Of a stretch of DNA of 27,124 nt, positions 1 to 9,526 are shown one piece after another. The DNA is from Candidatus Aenigmatarchaeota archaeon (GTDB taxonomy: Archaea; Aenigmatarchaeota; Aenigmatarchaeia; QMZP01; JAFGSV01): positions 715,202 through 742,325 of the forward strand of contig CP070804.1 in the NCBI GenBank assembly GCA_020343635.1. Reading direction: 5' to 3'. The position numbers were made by a program, and so were the translations under genes. Within the stretch, counting starts at the first letter, position 1. The number at the start of each line of letters is the position of its first letter. Under the pieces are notes generated by a model. It saw nothing but the letters and a program-made list of their open reading frames with translations. It searched no databases and had not been told where the DNA came from.

Positions 1-902
1 ACATTCAGGGTTAGCAGACTGGTATCTGACTCTATGCCGATGCCGCTCTGGACGTTTATTTTGAAGGGCTGCGCTTCCCCTTCATTGGTTATGGAAAGAT
101 AGTATTTCACGCTCTCTGTGCCTATGACGTTCCTGTTTTTTGGCGCCAGGTCTATGGTGAATGCCCCAGGTTTATCATCACTGACATAGATAGTGCCTGC
201 CACGCTCTTTTCACATATGTCATAAAGGCATCCCTCGGCTGTTGCGGTTATTTCAAAGGGGTAATCTCCGGGGCTGCCAGGGGCCGTGATACTGATGTCA
301 ATCTTCTGGTCCCCCGGCAAGCTGACCCTGGTTGTCGGTATGTCGATGGGAGGGCCGCTCTTCTTGTCAAGGATAATGTCCAGTGTTAAATCCGATGACA
401 GGTATAGTGACGCATGGATGCTCTCTCCGGGGGAGGCGTATACCTTGGACAGCAGCATGTCGAAGCTGAAGATGTCCGTCTTATAGGACTCCCTGCACGG
501 ATCACCCACCACTGTCGAAAACTCGATGTCCTCGAAGTCGCTGACACATATCCCGTACTTGGCCGTTTTGTTAGCAAGCGGAGAACTGAGTGTAAAGTCC
601 AGGAAAACTCTGGTGCCTTTGGGCCTTCCGTCAGCGCTGAAGCATACGGGAACCACTATAGGGTTTCCGGGCCCTGCCACGAATCTGACGCTGTGCGTGT
701 CGACCCACGGCCTGTCAGGAAATTCCGGGTCGACGAATGTGATGCTGTACTCGCCTGTCACAGGGTCGTCACCCAGTGTTATCATCTGGCAAAAAGGGCG
801 GTCCTGGGAAATGGAAAGGTATACGACATTCTCGGCTGCCGCATTTGCAGAGAACCCTGCCAGAGCCACGAAAAGCGCAATTGAAAAGGTTAACCATTTC
901 AT
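1..902 (-). CDS. Secreted protein with Ig-like repeats, 3' end beyond window
   Basis: I read this frame by hand from the reverse complement. It is open from ATG at 902 to base 1 (300 codons) with no stop, so the C-terminus lies outside the window. Residues 1-21 form a signal peptide (MKWLTFSIALFVALAGFSANA). The rest is beta-rich, with sparse paired cysteines and an Ig/CARDB-like segment near the edge (TIYVSDDKPGAF, YYLSITNEGEA). The start is supported by AGGTG 5 nt before the ATG. It begins 8 nt after the stop of the giant Cys-rich gene, so it is almost certainly the next cistron of the surface-protein run. I do not recognise a named family. An extracellular structural or adhesive role is inferred from the signal peptide and the neighbours only. 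Confidence 0.85.
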   Translation of the reverse strand, partial: MKWLTFSIALFVALAGFSANAAAENVVYLSISQDRPFCQMITLGDDPVTGEYSITFVDPEFPDRPWVDTHSVRFVAGPGNPIVVPVCFSADGRPKGTRVFLDFTLSSPLANKTAKYGICVSDFEDIEFSTVVGDPCRESYKTDIFSFDMLLSKVYASPGESIHASLYLSSDLTLDIILDKKSGPPIDIPTTRVSLPGDQKIDISITAPGSPGDYPFEITATAEGCLYDICEKSVAGTIYVSDDKPGAFTIDLAPKNRNVIGTESVKYYLSITNEGEAQPFKINVQSGIGIESDTSLLTLN

Positions 903-910
903 AACAACAC

Positions 911-3900
911 CTAGTAGAAACCCCTCATGTCCATTCCGACCTCTGTAGCCGCCATCATTATGTCATTATCTATGTCGGCCTTTACGGCCGTGAGTTCCTT
1001 GTCCAGTCCCAAGAGTATAACTATGATAAGACCTATCGCAATATTTTTCACTACACAGAGCCCCCTGACGATGGGGGTAGAACAGATGACTCCGCAAAAT
1101 GGACATGTAGCAAGATATACACCTAAACCCAGCCCAGCCCCGGTCATGCCAGCTAAGAGTATCTTACTCCACATAGAATCTAGATGGAGGCTGAAAAACA
1201 AGCCTATGAGTGGCAAAGAAAAGAACGCCGATTTAAAGGCTAGAGCGTTTTCAATAGCTCCAAGACCTGGAAGTGAACTAGCACAACCCAGACAGAACCC
1301 AGTGTATAAAGCCAGTATCATCATTATTCCCTGCATCATTTTGACGGTTCCCTCGAAATCCTTGAGCCTGTTCTCCACGGATATGAGATGTTCGCTCTCG
1401 GTTATGGTGTATTTAAGGTCTATCTCGTTGCTTACAAGCTTAAGCTCTCTGGCTTCTGTCGTCGCGTCCCGGGTGAACATTGTAAGCTCTATCTTCAGCT
1501 TGTGATCTTTTGGCACATTCCTGGTTTCAGATTCCACGGGCCTCAGCCAAAGCTCTGTCTCCCCGGACTCTAGGTTAATCTCCATGCAGTTGAAGCATTC
1601 CTCCGGCTCTCCACCATCGATGTAGTAGAAACTTTCATATAGCTGGTAGTGGTAAGGAAGGTTCTGAACATTGGCGCTCATTTCCAGTTCTTTCTTGAAC
1701 TGACACATGTATTTCACGAGTTTGCTTTCAGTCAGCTTCTTCACGCTGGCGCCAAAGCTGAGGAAGCTGGTGAGATCCCCCCAGTCCATTTCAGTCGGTA
1801 TCAGTATGCATTCCGCATTGAGATTCTGGGGCGAGATGGAAAGGATGATATCATCAATGCGCTGGCATCCGGCCAGGGTGCATATGTAGTCATCTCCGTA
1901 GTCACTGCACCCGCAGTCCTGGCAGCAGTTCTGCTGCGTTTCACCAAGATTTACCTCACATGCGGGATTTCCACCAGTGTACGGGTTCGTGCATGAGCCA
2001 AGTATGTTGGTCACCTCCACTTCTGCATCCCCGTAGGCCTCAAGATGAAGGGGTTCCCCGTTTGCTGGGTCTTGGTGCGTAATGTTCGCAAGTATAGTCA
2101 GGGTCCTTGTGCTGCCTGCCCCGGGGTCGTCCACAAAGCACAGCGGAACAAGCGCATTGTGCATAGAGCAGCTGTACTCGTTTCCGTTACCCTCGTATTG
2201 ACACGGCAGATCCGCTGTGTATGACTGCCCAGCGACTACTCCCATTACAAAGAATCTCAGATTAGTCAGCCTGTACGGCTGGTTGACAATCGTGAGATCA
2301 AATTCCGTGCTACTATATTCTGAACAGTCTATATCATCGATATCACCTACATCGAGAACCACGTCTGTAGTGTTGCAGGCGTTACTGACATTGCATATTG
2401 CACCCCCCGTGCATCCGCAGTCTGCACAGCACTGGTCCACAGTCTCTCCGATAATGTCCCAATCACAGTAATAATCCAGTAAGCAGCCTCTGGGCATCAC
2501 CTCTATTACATTGAAGTCAACGGTTTTCGAGAATCCGACCTCATGGAGGTCTCCTGTTATATTTTCATAGAGAACAGTCGTGTTGAATATGAACGTCTTC
2601 GGGCCCAAGTCCCAGCACGCAGGCAGCTTAATCATGGGTTTGTCGCACTGAAGCACATGCATGCTTTCGACCGAGTTAATGGTTCCGAAACCACATTCCA
2701 TCAGCCACTCCAGTTCGGTCTGATTTATGTAGGTCTTCTCAAACCCTACCATTCCCGCGCTGTCAGGATGATTCAGCCTTACCACGGGTTTGGGGTCCAC
2801 CTCTGCCACGAAGCGCACAAAGTTACTTCCAGCCTCGTTATACTTTGAGCAGTTGACATCACTTTCAGGACTTACGTGTACAGTTATATCCATATCCGCC
2901 TCGTTCACACATCCCACGCCAAGTGCACAGTACTCTCCCTCAGGACATCCTGCATCGATGCAGCATGTGGCTGACGTTTCTCCACCGTCAACATCACCAT
3001 TACCGCATAGAGGATATCCCTTAGTATAGTTTATCTCGAAGCTGTCAGAGACCTCGAACCATCCGTAATGCCGGGTGATGCCGCCCCCTGTTATGTTGAC
3101 CTCAAATGTCAGGGTCTGGTTCGGGTCAAGCGGGCAGGGAGGGAAGTAGTCTATAGGCATCTCGCATGCTATCTCACCGGCGAAGGCCCCCAGATTATTC
3201 AGCTCCTCCCAGCATGAAATGACTTGGCTGCTTTCATCATAGAAGATTCCATTGTGGGTTATTCCGTAGGAGCCTATTCTCAGCGAATCTTCATATGAGT
3301 TGGGCCTTCTTGTAATATTCGCAGTGAACGTGACCTCATTCACCACGCGCTGCTGGTCAAGCTTGCAGACTATATCCTCAGGCTGGGGAAGCGTGCTTTC
3401 GACAACCTCCAATGATATGCTGCCGGCATCTGAGCAGGAATCCTCGATGCATAATGCACCGGCCGGGCAGTTGCAGTCATAGCAGCAGGTGGTCTGATCC
3501 TCTCCCAGCCAAGGTTCGCAGTAATCAATCTTGTTGCACTGCTTTTCCCTGGCCTCACCGACCGTAACCGAAACATTTGTTGTGAGCTCTCTGGTTGTGT
3601 AGCCGGTGCTAGCATTCCTGTAGAACGCCACTGTAGCGTTGACGTCAAATTCCACCACCCCTGTTTCAAAGCATCCCCTGAATATTTCAGGGTCACCGGA
3701 TGACGTGGATATCTCGCATGTCAACGAATCACCCTGTTCCTCGCAGTCCTGAATCTGGGTTTTCCCACCGCCGTATATGTAGGATACTTCTTCGAAACCA
3801 ACGAAGCTGTAGGGAATATTGATAACCTCCATCCTGAGCTGCATTACCGAGTCGTCCGCAAGGTTGCAGTTTATCGTGTCAGGGCTTAAGGTGACGTTAA

Positions 3901-5485
3901 GCCCCATCCCCCCCTCATCGATGCATCTGTAGTCCTGAACATTTGCGCAGTACTGGGTCTCATCAGAGCATCCGGTGTCTATGCAGCAGTTCTGTTCCGT
4001 TTCCGCAGGAGCTTCGAATACGTAATTTCCGCACTGGTGGCAGACACCGGCCTCGCAGACAAGCCCGCCAGGACAGCCGCAGTCGAGGCAACAATTATCA
4101 TAATCTTCCGTGGGCTCGCATCCTCCCAGGCCGCAGTTAAGACCAATGCATGTTCCCAGATCGCTTATAGTCTCGTTGCAGTACTCGTCTGCCGGGCAGA
4201 CATCCGGGCAGTCTTTGCAGCACGCGAGGACACCCCCGCTTTCTTCACCCGGCTCACACCTATCGTTTCCGCATACGGGCACTACACATTCGGCAATATT
4301 AACCAGGGTATCGCAGTAGAAGGTGTTCCCCACCATAGTCCTGCACGCATCTGTACCTCCGCAGTCTGTGCAGCAGTTGGTCACATTCTCTACGGGAGAG
4401 TCGCACCTTGTACCGTCGCATGAAGGCAGTATGCAGGTTCCGTAAGGCTGGTTCACCCCCGTATCGCAGGATTCGTTCACAGGGCAGCCTGCATCAGCGC
4501 AGCAGTTCAGCCAGTCCTCCACAGGATCAGATATTCCGTCGCCGCAGACATGACATAAGCCGTTCGGATAATCAGCGTTCGCATGGCATTCCTGATCCTC
4601 TCCGGTGCAGCCGCAGTCGACACAGCACGTCTGCGCGTTCTCGTTGAACAGACTTTCACACCGGCCGTCCCCGCACGTCGTCGGAGGTTCAGCGAATATG
4701 GTGAGGGCATCCGTTATTTTGTCATAACCGGTCACGAAAGTGTGCCAGGAAGGAACGGAGCTTAGATTGTTTGTCGAATAAACATCTGTCCTGAAGAAGG
4801 GATCAGGAAGATTCATGTTGGCGTTGAGCAGGTAGATACTTTCAACGTCCTCGCCGGCAGCTGTGCCCAGGGAGATCCTTTCGGTCCACTTGAAGGGAAC
4901 CATGAAGTACCTCTCCATGTAGTTCTTTATCCATTCAGAGCTGGCGTTTGCATCCACATAAACATCAAGCGAATCAAGTTCGTAGTCGTTTCTTACGAAG
5001 CTCTGCATCCCCTTTCTTTCTAGCTGGTCCCAGAATCCCAGCCACAGCAGCTTTTCGTTATGCTCCATCTGCACGAGGGTAAGGAAATTCGCGACTGTCC
5101 CCTCGGAGACGTCTCTCCAGAGGAAAGAGCCTTTCTCTGTCGACAGGTAGTTTATCGCCACAATGGGGAGCCTCCTCTCCACGCACTCGTCGGGGTCAAG
5201 GTTCAGGCACCTGTAAAGGTGAATCTTCTTTATTTCATAGCTGGCGTCAGTACTTACGACCCCCACCTTTATCTCCACGTTTTCCCACCTGATATCCTGC
5301 ACGTCGTGGTACACTTCAACGTCTATATCGACCTTTGATTTTGTATCAACCTCGAAGGTGTCGCTCGCCTCCCTGCTGCCGGGCATGAAGGTTCTCACCT
5401 GCATGGCAGAAGTTAGGGGAATGGTTAGTATCAGGACTGAACAGAAGACGGCGACTATATGGATGAAAACCGTAGCATTTCTCAT
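911..5485 (-). CDS. Giant Cys-module secreted protein with C-terminal membrane segments
   Basis: The protein is 1524 aa from ATG 5485. That ATG overlaps the upstream TGA as ATGA and gives a clean signal peptide (MRNATVFIHIVAVFCSVLIL...TSA); a 20-codon longer frame would overlap the upstream gene by 64 nt. Layout: signal 1-27, unique domain to about 270, six tandem cysteine modules at about 271-525, then five beta-type domains separated by four more modules (about 652-685, 825-858, 998-1032, 1163-1208). The module consensus is CG(D/N)G.C, an acidic spacer, NCC.DCGC, then two more Cys. The C-terminus (about 1375-1510) has three to four hydrophobic segments and further cysteines (TCPFCGVICSTP). 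Many N-glycosylation sequons are visible. The pattern fits disulfide-linked or metal-binding extracellular modules anchored in the membrane. I know no named family; roles in adhesion or host contact are inference. Confidence 0.85.
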   Translation of the reverse strand: MRNATVFIHIVAVFCSVLILTIPLTSAMQVRTFMPGSREASDTFEVDTKSKVDIDVEVYHDVQDIRWENVEIKVGVVSTDASYEIKKIHLYRCLNLDPDECVERRLPIVAINYLSTEKGSFLWRDVSEGTVANFLTLVQMEHNEKLLWLGFWDQLERKGMQSFVRNDYELDSLDVYVDANASSEWIKNYMERYFMVPFKWTERISLGTAAGEDVESIYLLNANMNLPDPFFRTDVYSTNNLSSVPSWHTFVTGYDKITDALTIFAEPPTTCGDGRCESLFNENAQTCCVDCGCTGEDQECHANADYPNGLCHVCGDGISDPVEDWLNCCADAGCPVNESCDTGVNQPYGTCILPSCDGTRCDSPVENVTNCCTDCGGTDACRTMVGNTFYCDTLVNIAECVVPVCGNDRCEPGEESGGVLACCKDCPDVCPADEYCNETISDLGTCIGLNCGLGGCEPTEDYDNCCLDCGCPGGLVCEAGVCHQCGNYVFEAPAETEQNCCIDTGCSDETQYCANVQDYRCIDEGGMGLNVTLSPDTINCNLADDSVMQLRMEVINIPYSFVGFEEVSYIYGGGKTQIQDCEEQGDSLTCEISTSSGDPEIFRGCFETGVVEFDVNATVAFYRNASTGYTTRELTTNVSVTVGEAREKQCNKIDYCEPWLGEDQTTCCYDCNCPAGALCIEDSCSDAGSISLEVVESTLPQPEDIVCKLDQQRVVNEVTFTANITRRPNSYEDSLRIGSYGITHNGIFYDESSQVISCWEELNNLGAFAGEIACEMPIDYFPPCPLDPNQTLTFEVNITGGGITRHYGWFEVSDSFEINYTKGYPLCGNGDVDGGETSATCCIDAGCPEGEYCALGVGCVNEADMDITVHVSPESDVNCSKYNEAGSNFVRFVAEVDPKPVVRLNHPDSAGMVGFEKTYINQTELEWLMECGFGTINSVESMHVLQCDKPMIKLPACWDLGPKTFIFNTTVLYENITGDLHEVGFSKTVDFNVIEVMPRGCLLDYYCDWDIIGETVDQCCADCGCTGGAICNVSNACNTTDVVLDVGDIDDIDCSEYSSTEFDLTIVNQPYRLTNLRFFVMGVVAGQSYTADLPCQYEGNGNEYSCSMHNALVPLCFVDDPGAGSTRTLTILANITHQDPANGEPLHLEAYGDAEVEVTNILGSCTNPYTGGNPACEVNLGETQQNCCQDCGCSDYGDDYICTLAGCQRIDDIILSISPQNLNAECILIPTEMDWGDLTSFLSFGASVKKLTESKLVKYMCQFKKELEMSANVQNLPYHYQLYESFYYIDGGEPEECFNCMEINLESGETELWLRPVESETRNVPKDHKLKIELTMFTRDATTEARELKLVSNEIDLKYTITESEHLISVENRLKDFEGTVKMMQGIMMILALYTGFCLGCASSLPGLGAIENALAFKSAFFSLPLIGLFFSLHLDSMWSKILLAGMTGAGLGLGVYLATCPFCGVICSTPIVRGLCVVKNIAIGLIIVILLGLDKELTAVKADIDNDIMMAATEVGMDMRGFY

Positions 5486-7365
5486 AATACACATCCTATT
5501 GGGATTGTTGACGGAGGCTGGGTTGAGACCGGATTTATTCCGCACTTTTTGTAAAGCTGCATGACCCTCGGATCCTCCTCATAGTTTCCACCAACCATCT
5601 TAATTGGTGCATAGACGTAAATTACATTCTTGTTGTAATCTATCACAGTTTCGTTGTATACAGTGAGGCTGCCCATGATTACCGTGCCGTTGTATACGGC
5701 CGTCGCAGGGATATCTTTGTCTATTTTCTCGAAAGATCCCTGCTCTACATTACCGGTGTCGGTTACCCTGTAATAGTTGTTGAATGCGTATTCGACAGGT
5801 TCGGTGCAGTCGTTTACCTTCATGGCCATGCTGACATCTATGTTCTTCGTCTCGGCCTCGGACAGGTCCCGTTTTACACGAAGCACTCTAAACGGACCTA
5901 AAAAAGGATTGTCGTTTATGTAAACACCGTAGAATTCGACAGCGTATTTCTTTTTGATGGGCATGGTAAACACTCTGCTGAAAGGGCCAGTGATATCGAC
6001 ACACTCTGTATAAAGCACATCCCCAAATGGATCGTACAACTCGAGCGGGGAATTCTCAACACTCGGAACGTTCCTCTCCAGCAGGCCCCTCTCACCTGTT
6101 CTCCCAAGCTCGCACCTGTCAAGGCTCACGTAAACGCCTTCGAGATATTTGCCGCCGAAATTTTTCACCCGGATTTTACCAAGGATTGTGGCTTCATCCA
6201 CGCAGATTCTCGTGTATTCATCCTCAATCTGCTCGCCGATGTCGCAGGTGCCTGTTGAGGGCGCCATATTCTCCACATCAACAAATGTCGCAAATTGGAA
6301 GTATGCCTTCAGAGAGTTGTCCCACACCCTCATAACAACAGGAAATGAAACACTGTAGTTGACTTCATAGAGTGTAACACTGGGTATTATGGGTATGTTG
6401 TGTCCGGTGAATTTAACTGGGTCCGGATCGGTATTGAAGAAGAGCTCAGGATCGGTCTTGGAAAGGCTGCGGCCCTGGGGCGCAAAGTGGAAGTCAATCT
6501 CCAGGTCCACATACTGGCCCCAGTCATTTTCATCATACTTGAATACCTGGGGTATGAAAGAGCGCCTGAGCATCTCGTCTGAAATGCCGCCATCGAACCT
6601 CAGTATGGGCCTCTGCCACTCAAATGTGTGTGACAGCGTGTGGTAGATGACTTCCTCCATGCAGTTCCTCAGCGTTGACCAGCTCTTTCGGAAACTCGAG
6701 GAAGGGCTCACGCCCGTTGTCGGGAGCCAGCAACTGTCGTACGGGTTGGAGCGTCTTATTATTCTTACAAGGTTGATATCAAGTATCCTGTAATCTCTCA
6801 TGGTCTTCGAGAAATCCTCGCTGAAGCTCAGTATCCTCCCCATATCCGTGTCTATTTCTACAGTATAAGGCTGCGGGAGCGGGGCACCGTCAAGGGTTGT
6901 GGGAAGCATGAGGGTGACAACGACCTTGTTATCAAAGATACTGACTTCCGTGTTCATCTGGTTTTTGTCCATGAGTACCTGTCTTCCGGCTATGGAGACC
7001 CTTTCAGGGATGGAATTTGCTAGCGCAATTTCCAGTTCGTCCTCAAGGAGGTCGTCCGCAGGCGGGGGGATAGTAACCTCGTCGCATATCTGCCAGTAGG
7101 GAACATCATTCCCGGAAAATTTGACGGCCCTGACACCGCTTATATCTGTGTACCCACCCTGTTTGTACATCTCGACTATTGCTCTGACAGTCTCCTTTGT
7201 GAGAGTATCGCGGACATAGGCCTCCACGGCCTTCTGGTCCTCACCGACAGAAGCGGGCCTGACGGGAATCGGGACCAGGGAATAGAAACTGAAGACTGCA
7301 ACTACTACAACTATTATTATGAGGCCGACAATAAGGGCAATTTCCGTCTGAGCTTTCCTGAGCAT
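5482..7365 (-). CDS. Large pilin-like membrane-anchored surface protein (627 aa)
   Basis: The N-terminus MLRKAQTEIALIVGLIIIVV matches the archaeal class III (prepilin) pattern: basic residues, an Ala-Gln cleavage position, Glu near +3, then about 20 hydrophobic residues. This is the substrate type of PibD/EppA/FlaK-like peptidases. The remaining ~590 residues are a mixed, beta-rich ectodomain with few cysteines. At 627 aa it is far larger than a normal pilin, so it is more likely a pilin-anchored ectodomain or tip protein. The stop codon shares bases with the start of the giant Cys-rich gene (ATGA), so the two are translationally coupled. The ATG at 7365 follows AGTGGTTC, a weak SD. Function is unassigned. 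Confidence 0.8.
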   Translation of the reverse strand: MLRKAQTEIALIVGLIIIVVVVAVFSFYSLVPIPVRPASVGEDQKAVEAYVRDTLTKETVRAIVEMYKQGGYTDISGVRAVKFSGNDVPYWQICDEVTIPPPADDLLEDELEIALANSIPERVSIAGRQVLMDKNQMNTEVSIFDNKVVVTLMLPTTLDGAPLPQPYTVEIDTDMGRILSFSEDFSKTMRDYRILDINLVRIIRRSNPYDSCWLPTTGVSPSSSFRKSWSTLRNCMEEVIYHTLSHTFEWQRPILRFDGGISDEMLRRSFIPQVFKYDENDWGQYVDLEIDFHFAPQGRSLSKTDPELFFNTDPDPVKFTGHNIPIIPSVTLYEVNYSVSFPVVMRVWDNSLKAYFQFATFVDVENMAPSTGTCDIGEQIEDEYTRICVDEATILGKIRVKNFGGKYLEGVYVSLDRCELGRTGERGLLERNVPSVENSPLELYDPFGDVLYTECVDITGPFSRVFTMPIKKKYAVEFYGVYINDNPFLGPFRVLRVKRDLSEAETKNIDVSMAMKVNDCTEPVEYAFNNYYRVTDTGNVEQGSFEKIDKDIPATAVYNGTVIMGSLTVYNETVIDYNKNVIYVYAPIKMVGGNYEEDPRVMQLYKKCGINPVSTQPPSTIPIGCVL

Positions 7366-7382
7366 GAACCACTAATTAACTA

Positions 7383-7847
7383 TTAATCGGCTATGATATA
7401 TAACTTGACTTCCAGCCTGTAAGGTCCGGATGAAAGGAAGGTCCTAGCATCCCAGTAACCATCCTCATCGGTTACGCTGGAGTCGCCCCACTGCGTGATG
7501 AATGATCCCTGGAACTTAGGTTCCACCTCAAGGAGCCACCTGTAGTTGGTGTTTCCTGTAGCTTTCAGCGTGTCGTTGATATGGCTACCCAATTTGTACA
7601 CGATCTCCTCTTCTGTGCAGATGGCACCCCCGAAATAGCGGTCCTTCACCATATCAGAGAACTTTTCGCACTCAGTATCCGTGTTAAGAAGAGAGAGAAG
7701 CATGTTGGTGACATAGAGATTCCTGTACTCGTCCCTGTAATCACTTCCTATCTGCTGGGATATTGTCGTGGCGAACAGGAATATCATCAGGAAAATTACC
7801 AGTATGACCGCGATGACTATGGCAGCTATGCTCGTCTGGCCTTTCAT
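7383..7847 (-). CDS. Class III signal peptide (pilin-like) protein, 154 aa
   Basis: It starts MKGQTSIAAIVIAVILVIFL, the clearest class III signal in the window: Lys-Gly before Gln, a small residue at +3, then a long hydrophobic helix. The ~115-residue ectodomain has two cysteines (around TECEKF and AICTEE). The start ATG overlaps the stop of the upstream pilin-like gene (ATGA), and GAGTG lies 4 nt upstream. The next gene begins 17 nt after its stop. It is probably processed by a prepilin peptidase and assembled with its neighbours. Whether it is a filament subunit or a minor pilin cannot be decided from sequence. Confidence 0.82.
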   Translation of the reverse strand: MKGQTSIAAIVIAVILVIFLMIFLFATTISQQIGSDYRDEYRNLYVTNMLLSLLNTDTECEKFSDMVKDRYFGGAICTEEEIVYKLGSHINDTLKATGNTNYRWLLEVEPKFQGSFITQWGDSSVTDEDGYWDARTFLSSGPYRLEVKLYIIAD

Positions 7848-8407
7848 GTTTCACTCCCCCTTATGCCTATTGTGATGACTCCCATTGCTACAGTGCTGTT
7901 CATCTTTCTCAGTACATTGACAGGCACGGACCTGAACACCATTTCATCCTGCTTTTCACATCCCTGATATCTCCAGACGAAGCACTCCGGATACTTCTCA
8001 CTCGTGCACTGTATGTTCTCCATGGAGATTAATTTTCCTATCCTACTTTCACAGCGGCTTCTTTCGAGGGAGCTCAGTCCTGGATCATCACAGTCAGGTT
8101 TCTCCAGGAATGTCCTCACCTCTACATACACCCTTTCACCGAACATGTCAACTATGTCATCGCATGTCATGACCGTGAGAACGGCATCATCGAGCACCGA
8201 GCCTTTCTGGTACTGCGGGCTGTTCAGTGTCTTTGAGGACAGGAGAGACTGCAGTATGAAGAGCGATCTGCTCTCTATCTCCCCCGCCTGCTCACCGCCA
8301 AGGCTCAGGAACTGGAACCCGAATATCATGAACAGCACGAAGGCTATGATGAACATGGTCAGAAGCACGAATACCATGTACTCCATGATCTCGACTTGGC
8401 CTTTCAT
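7844..8407 (-). CDS. Class III signal peptide (pilin-like) protein, 187 aa
   Basis: The N-terminus MKGQVEIMEYMVFVLLTMF has the KG-Q cleavage pattern plus an E-Y pair early in the mature protein, as in archaeal type IV pilins, followed by a hydrophobic helix to about residue 30. The ectodomain carries about six cysteines (VMTCDD, KPDCDD, SRCES, NIQCTS, PECFV, QGCEK), suggesting disulfides. The start overlaps the upstream stop as TAATG with GGTG 6 nt before it, and the stop overlaps the next start as ATGA, so it is a tightly coupled internal cistron. It is a pilin-like subunit of the same putative surface assembly; no specific family recognised. Confidence 0.82.
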   Translation of the reverse strand: MKGQVEIMEYMVFVLLTMFIIAFVLFMIFGFQFLSLGGEQAGEIESRSLFILQSLLSSKTLNSPQYQKGSVLDDAVLTVMTCDDIVDMFGERVYVEVRTFLEKPDCDDPGLSSLERSRCESRIGKLISMENIQCTSEKYPECFVWRYQGCEKQDEMVFRSVPVNVLRKMNSTVAMGVITIGIRGSET

Positions 8408-9504
8408 TATTCACACCCTCCTGCTATCAGTTCTTTGTAGTCAGCTGCGGTTCGAGCCAGCGCCGTAAGGTAGTCGTCGTTGGCACTTATCACATCATTG
8501 AGCTGACGAAGAGAACCGGAAGGACCTGCCATAGCATCGTAGAGGTCACTCGTGAATTCATCCCCTAATGCATTGGTGTAGCCGCATTCCTTCGGGAAAG
8601 GAGTTGGGCATTCGACACACTGCTGAACATTCAGGTCCAGCATCTTCCGCTTCACCAGCTTCATGCGCTCCTCCATTATTTTGGCAGCGATTGTCAGGTC
8701 GTTGAGGAACATCTCATTCTTGTAGTCGAGCGCGCTCTTTCCTGTTGTGAGCAGGAAGTACACGTCCCTTGCATCTTCGTAGGAACCTGTCCTTATGGGA
8801 CTCGGTGCATTGACAAGCTCTGGAAGACCGCTCAGGTATTCTATGTATGCACCGGTCTGGGGGTTAAGCACTATTTCGTTCCTCCTCGGCTCTATGCTTT
8901 CATCAGTCGTGATGGTGACAAGCCTGTAACCATCAGGGATGCTGACAGTGCATGGTGTGTACGTAATATCGTCCATACCATTGTCCACGAAAGCCAGGAA
9001 GGCGTTTCTGTCTCCCCGCAACAAATCGGTGTCATTGCAGTGCGCGAACCTTATGTCCCCAGGCATGACCTCGACTATGTCTTTTATGAGGTCCTTCCGG
9101 CCGTCACCGTCCAGGGGCGTGAATATGAGCGTGAAGTTTTGCGGATAAGCATAAACCCAGCAGAAGCTGAACCATTCGTACTCTTCGCATTCCTTTATCA
9201 GATTGCTTTCGAAAGTACTCGCTATGAGGAATGTCGTGACAGTCAGGGTTTTCTGATTCCTGGATTTCAGCCTTGGAGGATCGTAATACAGTGAGTCAAG
9301 GAAACGGAAGTTGACGAAAGTCCCCGGGTTCCCGCTGGTGAACGTCTGCCTCACGCTCCGGTCGAAACCTCTCAGTATTTCGAAGTCATCGGCTCTTTCC
9401 TCCACACCCACATACATGTTCGAAACCCTGAAGAAGAAGATGATGACGAAGATGAAGACTACGACACCCATGAGCATTTTGAAGATCTGGAAGGCGCTGA
9501 GCAT
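8407..9504 (-). CDS. Membrane-anchored pilin-like operon protein, 365 aa
   Basis: It has one N-terminal hydrophobic helix at about residues 8-26 (KMLMGVVVFIFVIIFFFRV) and a ~335-residue extracytoplasmic domain. A CVEC pair and other cysteines lie near the C-terminus. The N-terminus (MLSAFQIFK) lacks the canonical KGQ motif, so it may be an uncleaved type II anchor or a divergent prepilin. It is flanked by pilin-like genes in the same orientation and its stop is fused to the next start (TAATG). An AT-rich box (AAATTTAAG) about 25 nt upstream could be a secondary promoter. No family recognised; function inferred only from context. Confidence 0.78.
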   Translation of the reverse strand: MLSAFQIFKMLMGVVVFIFVIIFFFRVSNMYVGVEERADDFEILRGFDRSVRQTFTSGNPGTFVNFRFLDSLYYDPPRLKSRNQKTLTVTTFLIASTFESNLIKECEEYEWFSFCWVYAYPQNFTLIFTPLDGDGRKDLIKDIVEVMPGDIRFAHCNDTDLLRGDRNAFLAFVDNGMDDITYTPCTVSIPDGYRLVTITTDESIEPRRNEIVLNPQTGAYIEYLSGLPELVNAPSPIRTGSYEDARDVYFLLTTGKSALDYKNEMFLNDLTIAAKIMEERMKLVKRKMLDLNVQQCVECPTPFPKECGYTNALGDEFTSDLYDAMAGPSGSLRQLNDVISANDDYLTALARTAADYKELIAGGCE

Positions 9505-9526
9505 AATAAGATGTTATTTTCAGCAC

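Noticed and set aside
414..948. Plus-strand ORFs of 156 and 140 aa at the left edge
   Set aside because: They are antisense shadows of the minus-strand secreted protein, which has a signal peptide, an SD and a continuous frame to base 1.
927..4700. Many plus-strand ORFs opposite the giant Cys gene
   Set aside because: The repeated Cys codons (TGC/TGT) and their complements give few stops on the other strand. None has an SD, a signal peptide or a familiar motif.
2900..4700. Cys-module coding repeats as a DNA repeat or CRISPR-like array
   Set aside because: The modules differ in length and nucleotide sequence and are conserved only at the protein level in one open frame.
5486..5545. 20-residue longer N-terminus for the giant Cys protein
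   Set aside because: It would precede a perfect signal peptide with polar residues and overlap the upstream gene by 64 nt. The ATGA overlap at 5485 is the normal coupled start.
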